Assembly (NCBI GenBank): GCA_964035575.1
Contig: OZ037842.1
Span: forward strand, 682,001 to 746,000
DNA length: 64,000 bases
Source of the DNA: Rhynchopus sp. YZ270_cl-10
Lineage: Eukaryota; Euglenozoa; Diplonemea; Diplonemida; Diplonemidae
Reading direction: 5' to 3'
Below the pieces are notes generated by a model, which saw nothing but the letters and a program-made list of their open reading frames with translations, was not told where the DNA came from and made no database searches. Position numbers and translations under genes: made by a program. Positions 9,924-20,400 of this stretch are shown here, piece by piece (position 1 is the first letter of the stretch; every line of letters begins with the position of its first letter).

Positions 9924-10456
9924 TTCAAAATTTTGTGAATTTTGTGTATTTTCTGGAGGAATGGAGAGGGGAGGGGAGGGGAGGGGAAGGGAAGGGGGTG
10001 AGGAGATTGCTGTAAACGGGGTAATAGGGTGGGGAAGTTGTTTTGGGGGGTGTTTAGGGCAACTTTCGTGCGTTTTTTTTTTTTTTTGGGGGGGGGGGTG
10101 GGGGGGTTTGGGTGTCTTGTATTTATTGAGGACAAAACGGTTTAAAAAAAAATGGGGAACAATCGTGGTGCTGTTCACTGAACAGCAATGAAAACAGATT
10201 TGTGAACAGTGGGGGGGGAGTATTTTTTTAGTTGAAAAGGGTGTGATGGAAGTGAACGATCACACAGATGACAAGCGCCACCCGTATAGTCGCTCACTTT
10301 TTCCTTTTTTATGTACAAAAAGGGGTCAAAAAAAATAATAGAAAATGCCCATCAGGATGTTCGTCTCAAGGTAATGGGTGAACAAAAGTTATTAGGGTTG
10401 TGGGGTAGGAACAGCAAAGGGGGGTGGGGAAACGCTTGTGAAGCGTGGGGGCGCGT
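9924..10456. other. Spacer between beta-tubulin and ankyrin gene
   Basis: About 530 bp. It holds long G/T and C/A homopolymers, the pyrimidine tract of the ankyrin gene and a perfect 8-bp inverted repeat (GCTGTTCA-C-TGAACAGC, 10170-10186). No coding content was seen. Confidence 0.55.
9953..10005 (-). promoter_or_regulatory. Polypyrimidine tract and AG before the ankyrin gene
   Basis: The minus strand has about 45 nt of C and T ending CATTCCTCCAG, 30 nt before MSFPAV. It is 3' splice-site-like and supports the choice of the downstream ATG. Confidence 0.5.
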
Positions 10457-12031
<1,575 letters not shown>

Positions 12032-12388
12032 TCAGTATTTTTTTGTTCTTTTTATATTGTTGGAAAATTCACCAGGATTTCTCTGTACCTAATTCCTGGT
12101 AACTCCCTTATTCCAAAAAGGAAACGAGGATGCAGTCACTCATCAGAAATGTTACCATTCCCGCCCCCCAAAAAGAAAAAAGAAAAAAAAAGAAAAGAAA
12201 AACTGCCGAAAATGTAACCCACTCTCAACTTTTTCCCCACAACAATCGCGCCGGAAGAGGTTTAGTCTTCAAAAGAAATGGGATATGAATTGGAAGCGCG
12301 CAATCCCCATCCTTCGCGTCGCCGTGGTTCAAGAGAAAAACAGAGGGTATTGGGGGGAAGATCGACAAAAAAAAAGAGAGAAAATAAA

Positions 12389-12421
12389 ACTTGTACGACA
12401 ACTGTGCCTCTCATGCACCTA
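12389..12421 (-). repeat. Dispersed CAYGAGAGGC-family element
   Basis: The minus strand reads TAGGTGCATGAGAGGCACAG, then TTGTCGTACAAG and TTTTATTTTC. The core GCATGAGAGGC is shared with the dynein-intron copy (40651-40683) and the RRM-gene intron copy (56464-56500). Confidence 0.6.
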
Positions 12422-12443
12422 AAAGCGTACCTGCCCTCCCCGT

Positions 12444-12601
12444 GTATATGTCCTGTGCGCATGTCCGTGTTCGGACATATACAATGTTTTCAGACATATG
12501 CACAGTTCAGGTAGTAGACTACAGTGTACAGTGGCAAAAACCCATTCCGAGCTTTCCGTCAGGTACGTTGGCGGGGCATCTCCTCATATGTGTATATGTC
12601 C
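12444..12601. repeat. GTATATGTCC inverted and direct repeats
   Basis: GTATATGTCC at 12444-12453 is followed by its perfect inverted copy GGACATATAC at 12473-12482. The same decamer recurs in direct orientation at 12592-12601. The role is unknown; it could be a hairpin or a protein-binding palindrome. Confidence 0.5.
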
Positions 12602-12760
12602 GGAAAATTTTCATAGAAGTGCCGGACAAATACATATCAAAATGGGTGGGTAGGTTTTAAAAAAAATCAATTGGCAAAACCATGCGTTTTTTCCGCATCG
12701 ACAAAATCGTTATGTCAAAAGACATAGTTTCTTTGTTTTCTTTTTGTGTGTTGGTGTTGG

Positions 12761-12795
12761 GCGTTCCCTCGAGCTCAGTCGGTGAATGCGAATCC
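12761..12795 (+). other. tRNA-like A box with nearby B-box-like end
   Basis: GAGCTCAGTCGGT (12771-12783) differs by one base from the common tRNA D-arm A box TAGCTCAGTCGGT. GCGAATCC at 12788-12795 resembles the end of a B box (GGTTCGAATCC), but the spacing is far too short for a tRNA and no cloverleaf can be drawn. It may be the head of a tRNA-derived short element. Confidence 0.35.
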
Positions 12796-12853
12796 AGGTC
12801 CACCAGGCGAAGCGTTGTCCTGTAGGGTGCGTCAGTAATGATTTGTTAGAAAG

Positions 12854-13003
12854 GTGCCAGTAGTCATATGCTTGTTTCAAGGAATAAGCCAGGCACGTCA
12901 CAGTAAATGGATTAACAGTGGATCTGCAGACGGCTCATTAAATCAGCTACAATCCACGCGGGAAAGGTGCCTTACGGCGTCCAGTAGGATAACAATGGTA
13001 ATG
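12854..13003 (+). rRNA. Fragment of the 5' end of SSU (18S) rRNA, probably a pseudogene
   Basis: CCAGTAGTCATATGCTTG (12857-12874) is identical to the conserved start of eukaryotic 18S rRNA. It is followed in the right order by TTTCAAGGAATAAGCC, CTGCAGACGGCTCATTAAATC and GGATAACAATGGTAAT. Spacing is nearly colinear with about the first 150 nt of 18S. The first helix (normally TGGTTGATCCTG) is absent upstream, and nothing downstream of 13003 matches. Several conserved positions are changed, including the GCCATGCATG region (here GCCAGGCACG). It is on the plus strand, opposite to every gene. It is a partial, decayed copy, or one piece of a fragmented rRNA; the former is more likely. Confidence 0.75.
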
Positions 13004-13156
13004 AAGAATGAAGAATCAAGGGGCAATGGAATTGCCACTTGAGCAAACCTCACCACTCTCTTCCCAATTCATGCAACCACTCTTGCGGGGAAGACATCCT
13101 TTGAGACAACCGTGTGTGGCAATAATTCTGCCTCAATATCGTGCGAAGCCGACACA

Positions 13157-16100
13157 CTACTAGGTAGCAGGTATAGACGCAACACCCTTTAGTGTTCCCC
13201 CCCCCAGGTATTCTGAGGGCACAGCCTCGCAAAAGAGAAAAAACAAAAATACACATACAGCAGCAGGCACGGAGTCGGAGAAGTCCTCAGCCTTGTGAAG
13301 CACCAGCTTTCCGACAGTTACCTTCGACTGCAGGTATTGAGCGTTCTCGGTCAACAGGGGCATCTGTGGGTGTGATGTGTGAAAAACTCAATCTATTTTT
13401 GGTGGTTCATCCATTTTCAACAACGTATTGGTGAGAAGCAGTCGGAAACACCGCTTTCCATTAACACTAAAGACCAAGACCCGAGGCCAAGCCAATGTCC
13501 ATACCTCCTCAAACGGAAGCGTCATATCGAAGGCAGACGCGCCATCCTTCTCCGCCGCCTGCTTGATCTGTCCGGCGAACTTGCCAACGTTTCCTCCCTT
13601 CGACTTCAGCTCAGCAGCCTCGGGGAACTTTGCAAGCTCGTCCTTCTTTCCGAAGATAACCATTGCTGTCTTGGGGAAGGTGCCGTCGGGCAGGATCGAG
13701 CCCTTCAGGATCTCAATCACACGCTTCTTCCATGCGGGGTACCTGGTGGTGGTGGTGGTGGTGGTGGGGTAGTGGTGTGGGAGGTGCATACTCTGCAGCA
13801 ACGTAGATGTTGGCAACAGCAGTCTTCTTGGCCTTCTTGAACTTCTCAATCAGGTCAGACTTGACGGTGTCGTACACGAACTTGCCCTGGCGCACAATCT
13901 GTAGTGTGGGGTGTATGGAGTGTAGGTGTTCAAATGTGTGCAACATACCAGCTCGTCGTGTGTGGCGGTGGGGAAACGTGCGTCGAGCACGGAGCCTGTC
14001 TTGCCGAGCTTCTTCCACACCTCCTCACAGGTGTGGGGTGTGATGATCGCCATGATCACTGCGATGGTCTCGAGCCACCTGGTGAGGAGGGAACCGAGGG
14101 GATCGTCTTTGGTGGCAGCAAGCACGTCGAGGTAGCTGTCACGTACGCTGTGGAAGTCGTACCACGCGCAACGCAGGGCCTCCTTGAAGCGCATGCGGGA
14201 GTAGTGCACACGTGCCTCCTCCAGCAGACGCGAGATCTCGTTGTTGAACCACTTGTCCACAAAGAAGGTCATCTCACCGCTTCTTGTTTTCACCTGACCC
14301 GAGGTCAGGTCATCGGCGTACTCAATAAGGTTGCCCAATCTGCGCATCGACTTCTTGGTCGTGGGCATCTCGAAGTTGGCGTCCTCCATGGAGTCACCAG
14401 AGAACGCACACCCAATGCGCACACCATCGGCAGACAGCTCGTCCACAGCCTGCGACAGGGTCATGAAGTTACCCTTTGACTTCGACATCTTCTCCTTGTC
14501 AACCAAAACCCATCCGTTGGTGTAGAAGCTGCGTGGCCACATCTCGGGCTTGCCCTTCCATATCGCTGCGTGGTTGTACAGGGACATGGTCAAGTGGTTC
14601 TGGATCAGGTCCTTTCCGCTCACACGCAGGTCCATGGGGTACCAGAACTCGAACTCACCACGCATTTCCTTCATCACGGCGGTGTCGATCGCGCAGGTCT
14701 TGGGGTACTCACCGCCCATGAGGATGTAGTTGAAGATGTCGTCCGTCAGGTCCTCTGCCTTGATGCCGTACGGGCCTGGCTTGTCGCCCTTCAGGTTGTC
14801 GACACCGTGGAAGTACTTCGCCATCGAGTAGTACGCCATGTAGATCGTCGAGTCGGACAGCGACTCAATCACGAACTGCTTGTCCCACGGGATGAGCGTA
14901 CCCAGCCCGAAGGACCTGCTGCACGCCCACTCCTTCAACCACTCAAGCACGTCGGTGAACGCCTTCTTGCAGGCAGGGGTGTATGTGTCAAGGGTCTCGA
15001 CAACGTGTTTCTTCACGTCCGCCTTCCACTGGTCGTCACCGTACTTCAGGTACCACTGGTCGATCAGTGCCACGACACACTCGTCTCCGGAACGGGACTT
15101 AATGAGCTTCTCGGGCTCGTGGTACACGAAGGCGTTTCCTTCGTCGACAAGGTGCTGGCGTGCCTTGAACTTCGCGTCCTCCACCTTCATGCCCTTGAAC
15201 TTACCGACGCTCATGACACCAGTGTAGAAGCCCTTCGAGTAGCACTCGTCGTGGCACTCCTGCAGCCTGTCACGTCCGAGCTTCTCCACCATGTACACAG
15301 CAGACATGGAACGCACCTCACCGTCCATGGTGACGTCGATCAAGGGGACAGGGTTGTACGGCATGATCCACTCATCCTTGAGGCCAAAGTGTGCACGCTT
15401 CTCTGGGTTCTTCTGGAGGAAGGTCAGTGCGTGGTAGTCGTCGGGGGAGTCTGCAGGCACAGAGGTGACGATGCCGGTCATCTTGTCCATCTTGATGGTG
15501 GTCATGGGGAGCAGGTGGATGCGCTTGAACTGCTCGGGCATGAGGGGCGCCACGAGCGCGGCACCGATCAGGTCCTTTCCTGTGCAGGAGAGCACCTTCT
15601 CGGCGACACCCCACTTCGGGAAGATGTCCTGGAAGGACATGTTCCTTGCGGCACGGTCTGCGCACACAACGAACTCCTCTCCGCGGTTGAAGACTCCGTA
15701 CTTGCCCTCGGGGAGGATCCAGCAGTTGGTCTGTCCACACATGGTCTCGGGACGCAGGGTTCCGCAGAGCAGGTGGATCTTCTTGTCCGGGTGCGCCTTG
15801 GCGAGGGGCGCAAGCACCTCCGGGTAGGGCTCCATGACGGTGACCTTGATGGCGCTGTACTCCGCATGCCCGACACCCTCTCCCTCGCTCCTGTCGTGGT
15901 CCATGCATGCCTGCTTGTCCAGCTCACTGTATACGGTGGGGCGCTTGCCGAAGGCAAGGTAGTTTCCTTCCTTCAGGCGGTTGAACTGCCAGCTGATGAA
16001 CCTGTCGTAGAAGGGGTTCACCGAGGTGGTGATGAAGGAGCGTCTGTAGTCGACGTGGACACCCAGCTTCTTGAGGTCCTCCTGTCCTGTTGGGGGGAAG

Positions 16101-17167
16101 TAGTCGAGCCACTTCATGGGGTCCGTGAAGGGCACGATCTCGTCCTCCTTCATGCCCATGCCAATCATGATGTCCCACTGGTGCATGGCGTCGCCGCTCT
16201 TCTGTGCGATCTTGGCGGGGCCCTTCTTCTTCTTCTCTCCCTTCTTTTCGACGACAACCTTGAACTCGAGGATCTCGCTGGGCTTGGAGGCCTCAATGAC
16301 GGTTCCGTCCTCAAGGGTGACGATGGCACGGAAGATGTACTTCTGTTTTCTGGAGAAGCCCTCGACGGTGTCGGTCACGACCAGGTGCTTGTCAGCCTTG
16401 TCTTTCTGCTGCACGGACGTCAGGTCCGCACCGACAGAGAGGATCTGGGTCCACTCCTTCGTCTCTGCTTCCGGGTCAGCCTTCTCCAGCACGTACCCCT
16501 TCACGGCCTTGTGCCCTGTCGACGTTGGCGGTGCCCATGAGAACGACAGCGTCACCGCATCCCCCTCCCCACCAACCTCCTGGGCAGACGGGCGTCCACA
16601 TGGGAAGCTCGGGCACGGTGTGCCGTACACCTCGTACTCACGCTTCAGCTTGTTCGCGGCAGCCTGGATCGGCATACCCGTGCAATGGAAACCAAAGGGG
16701 AAAAGCGCCTTCTTGCCCTCAGACCTGTTGTATGCAACAGCGAACTCTGCCTTCAGAAGCGAGAAGGCGTGTCCAAGGTGGAGCCTTCCGTTCATGTACG
16801 GGTAGGGGAAGGTTGCCATGAACTTGCCGCCGTCGTGTGTCTCGCCTGCCTTGGGCGGGTCGACCTCGAAGAGCTTGGAGGTCTCCCATTCGCCCTGGGC
16901 CTTGTTCTGGAGCTGGTGCAGCCTTGTGAGGTTGCCTGCATCCGTGTCGACCTTGGCAACAGGTGCCGACGTGGACGCAGGGAACGCCTGCCGCTGTGCC
17001 GCCGTGAACGACGCCATGTGCTTCGCCCAACGTGCGAGGTGCATGTTCCCCTCTCCGCCGCTCAGCTTCGCAAAGGCTTCCGCGTCCTTTGCGTTCGGCA
17101 CGTCCCCTCCAAGGAAGTTCTTCCCGTTCAGTTGACGCGCCAAAGAGTCAGCAAATGATTCAGACAT
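13157..17167 (-). CDS. LARS1: Leucyl-tRNA synthetase, cytosolic type, with extra domains
   Basis: It charges tRNA-Leu. Exons are 13949-17167, 13792-13898, 13505-13742 and 13259-13363. Introns of 50, 49 and 141 nt begin GTATG and end CAG. A fourth GTATG...CTAG intron would put the stop at 13157-13159; read through, the frame ends at 13160. The spliced protein is about 1223 residues. The HIGH motif is HLGH in PYPYMNGRLHLGHAF (about 121-135), and KMSKS is intact in EKMSKSKGNFMT. Editing-domain stretches (TLRPETMCGQTNCW, SDECVVALIDQWY) match archaeal/eukaryotic LeuRS. Two additions are unusual. Residues 1-70 resemble the GST-C-like domain of eEF1B and some synthetases. Residues about 200-300 look like a fibronectin type III domain inserted after LKREYEVYG. 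The start is the first ATG after a pyrimidine tract and CAACAG. Confidence 0.95.
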
Positions 17168-17197
17168 TTGTGGAAACCACAAGGTTTCCAGATGGTT

Positions 17198-17236
17198 CTG
17201 TTGAATGAGTAAGAAGAGACGGGGAGAGAGGAGTGA
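17198..17236 (-). promoter_or_regulatory. Polypyrimidine tract and AG before LeuRS
   Basis: The minus strand reads CTCCTCTCTCCCCGTCTCTT, then CTTACTCATTCAACAG, 30 nt before the ATG. This is a textbook 3' splice site with no upstream coding exon. Confidence 0.55.
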
Positions 17237-17354
17237 ATAATAAAAAACCGAAGGAGCGCTTTTTGAGTCGGGTTAGTAGGTGCTTCACTTTTGCTGCTAG
17301 TGTTAACTATGCATGCGGGGTGCGGGGGGTTTTGTCAAAAAAAGTTGAAAAAAA

Positions 17355-17427
17355 GTTGAAAGCGCAAACGCCTCAAACCAAAGAATCAAAAGTAGTAAGA
17401 TGAACCTAAGCATGATTAAGTCAACTT
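17355..17427 (-). repeat. Two dispersed elements side by side
   Basis: 17355-17375 is an exact GAGGCGTTTGC-type copy ending CTTTCAAC-T(7). 17398-17427 is a CAYGAGAGGC-family relative (AAGTTGACTTAATCATGCTT, then AGGTTCATCTTACTAC). They lie between the coiled-coil gene stop and the LeuRS start. Confidence 0.55.
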
Positions 17428-17459
17428 CAATAAACAAACAAGGGGTTAGACATCAAGAA

Positions 17460-20400
17460 TTACATCCCGACAACACTGGGTGCCAGGAGGTCGCTGCTGA
17501 GGTCGCTCCCACTCGCTTCTCTCTCCCCCCCTAACAGACCGAAGGCACGGGTGTATGCTAATTGCTTTTTTTGCTTGACGAAGGCAGCTCGCAGGGCGGA
17601 GCGCTTCTTCTTGGATTGCTTCTCTATGCCTGGGAGGAGGGTGTTGAAGGTGGCGACGTGCTCTTGGGGTTTGTTTGTTGCACGGCTTTTGAGCATTTCC
17701 ATGTACGCAGCTAATGTGTCGTCCTTCTTCTCTGGCACCGACGGCGCTGTCCACACTGGCGAATCGGTTCTTTCCTCTGGACGTATCAGCGCCTTCCTGA
17801 CGGTCACTGTCAATGGCGCAATCCTGCGTGGCGGATGCGTCATGATTGGTGTCGGTATCTCCTGCACCTCCTCCACCGACACAGCCGATGTCTCTGTCGA
17901 CTGTGCACGAGGAAGTAGCTCCGGCGAAGTCGGCAAAGGATGCGGCAACGGCGCAGGGGCGGCAACAGGGATGTCGGTGCTCTCCTTGAGACTCGATGGG
18001 GTGACCAGAACATACCCGACCCCGGCATGCATATTCGACACAATGGTGTCGCGCTTCAGCATCTGCTGGAAGCGCGTCACTGCATCGCGCAGCAAGGAAT
18101 ACTCTCGTGTGTCGCATAAGGTTTTGTACTTTGCATCAGACGACGAGAGGAACACCCGTGGCGGCACTGCCGACGCACAGCCTAATGAATACCCAAAGCG
18201 TTTGTTGTGGCAGAGGAACAGCGCCTCTGCGTTGAGCAGCAGTGCACACTGGTGCAGCCCCTTCACGACAAGGCACAGCTCCGGGTCCAGTGAGGGTCGA
18301 GGCGAGTCTGCGGAAAACTTTGCCCCGGCAGCCTTAGCCGCAATGTTTGCAGACTGCGACGTGTGGGAGGCTATGCCGAAGGGGACCGGCGTGCTCCCAC
18401 GTGTGCACACCTCGCTGAGTGCGCGCAGCTCGTGTTCAATAAACTCGACGTGTCGGTTGAGCGAGGCGACGACCTGCTCGCTGGTGGTGTGGCGGTTGCC
18501 GCCTGCTTTGTGCATGTCTTCACCTGACGTGTTCGGGAGTGTCGCGAAGTTCTCTCCGTTCATTGAAAACACGGCCAGGTTCTTCGCACGCTGCATCGGG
18601 CTTCTGGGCGTGAAGGGCGTAGGGGTCGCTGGTGAGCCTGGGAGTGGTGACCCGGGTGCCTCCACTGCCAGTACTGACAACGGGAGGGCAGGCTCTATCT
18701 CCGTCTTCTCCTCGTCGGGTGTGTCGGGGCAGTCGCTGAGGTTGCCGATGTCGTCGTTCGCGAAGAGCACATCTGAGGCCTTCTTCCTTGCCTCGCTGTT
18801 GCGAAGCGACTGAAGCCATTTGGGAATAAAGTTTGGCGCTGCGTTGGCCTGGCTGCTTTCCTCACCTACCTGCACGGAGTAACCACACGCAGCACACACG
18901 ATGCGCTCTCGCCACCAGGACTGCTGATACGGGATGCCGACCACACTCTCAGGCACCTCCTGCAGCGACAGCAGCTGCCCTTGCGCGTTGTGCTGCGAAT
19001 GCCGTACACTGTCCTCAGGTGCGTCAACTTCGTCCTTGCTCACACACGGAGAAGGTGCCACACTGGGCTGACTTGCGGTCGACATCCTCGACTTTGCAGA
19101 CCCTCCCCTCATCGACGGTGCACGCGGCAGTGGTGGGTGCCCAACCGACCCGCCCACAGCAGCAGCCTCAGCAGGCGCAGTGTACATTTGATCTCCTTGC
19201 ACCTGTCCCTGAACATCCTGTGTGACCACCCCAACCCCCGCAGCTGCGTGCTGTGCCACACCGCGGCCATGCATGACGACGACACCCCCTTCCTGCATGG
19301 GCATCGGCATTGTGAGGAGGGGAGGGGCGTGCTGCGCCATGTGCCCTGGTGTGCCGCCCTCTTCGCTTTGCAGTGGCATCGGTACTCCTTGCATGTGTGC
19401 CTGATATGAGGTAGCGTCCTGTGGGGCGGCTGTTCCTTGCAGAGGTGTGCCCTGAGCATGAGCATGCATCTGTGGAAGCATGCCTGCGTGCATAGCCTGC
19501 ACCTGATGCAGCTGCGCAACATCGCCCTCAGACATCTCGCCTTGTCCCTGTGCAGCCGCACCTTGGATGTATTGCATTGGCATGCCTTGCGAATAACATG
19601 GCTGCATCACGCCTGGGGACTGCGGAACGCCTCCCTGCTGCATCACTGCGCCCTGTGGGAAAACTCCCTGTTGCACCATCACACCCTGTTGTTGTTGTGG
19701 TAAGCCACCCTCCACTTGTTGCACCACGGCACCCTGCAGTATCATGCCTTGTGGTAACGTCCCCTCCTGCATCGTACCCTGTGGCAGGCCCTGCACCACT
19801 GCACACTGTGGATAAACACCTCCCTGCATCACGCCTTGTGGGGACTGTGGTACGCCCCCTTGCTGCACTGCACCTGGTGGGAAAACCCCCTGTACCATCG
19901 CACCCTGCATCTGCACCTGTTGTGGTAAACCACCCTGCATCACTGCACCTTGTGGCAACTCTCCCTGCTGCATCGTGCCCTGTGACAGACCTTGTACAGC
20001 ACCTTGTACACCCTGCTGCACCAATGCACCTTGCGGAAAAGCACCTTGCTGCACAACAGCACCTTGTAAGCTTCCCTGCATCACTGTGCCCTGTGGTGAG
20101 ACCCCTTGTTGCACCAGCACACCTTGTGGCGAACCTCCTTGCATCAGGGCACCTTGAGACACAACCTCACCTTGTGCATTTACTCCTCCCCCTTGGTGTC
20201 CTCCTTGCAGAAGTGCTTGGGGCATGGGTGAGCTCCCTTGCACCCCTTGCACGCACATCGTCCCTTCTTGCTGCACCACTTGCATCTGCTGCACCGACAC
20301 ACCTGCACCTCCCATCGCACCCCTGGGCGTCACTGCCTGCATGCCTTGAGCCGGTGTGTGCAGCCCCATTTGCCCACCACCTTGCATCGGCGGCACAGAT

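Noticed and set aside
9924-10178. N-terminal extension of the ankyrin protein
   Set aside because: It translates poly-Pro and poly-Lys from the pyrimidine tract and homopolymers. A CCAG splice-like site separates it from the preferred ATG.
14570-16540. Open frame of 656 codons on the plus strand inside LeuRS
   Set aside because: It is antisense to the LeuRS catalytic and editing domains, with the same codon-bias artefact and no recognisable domain.
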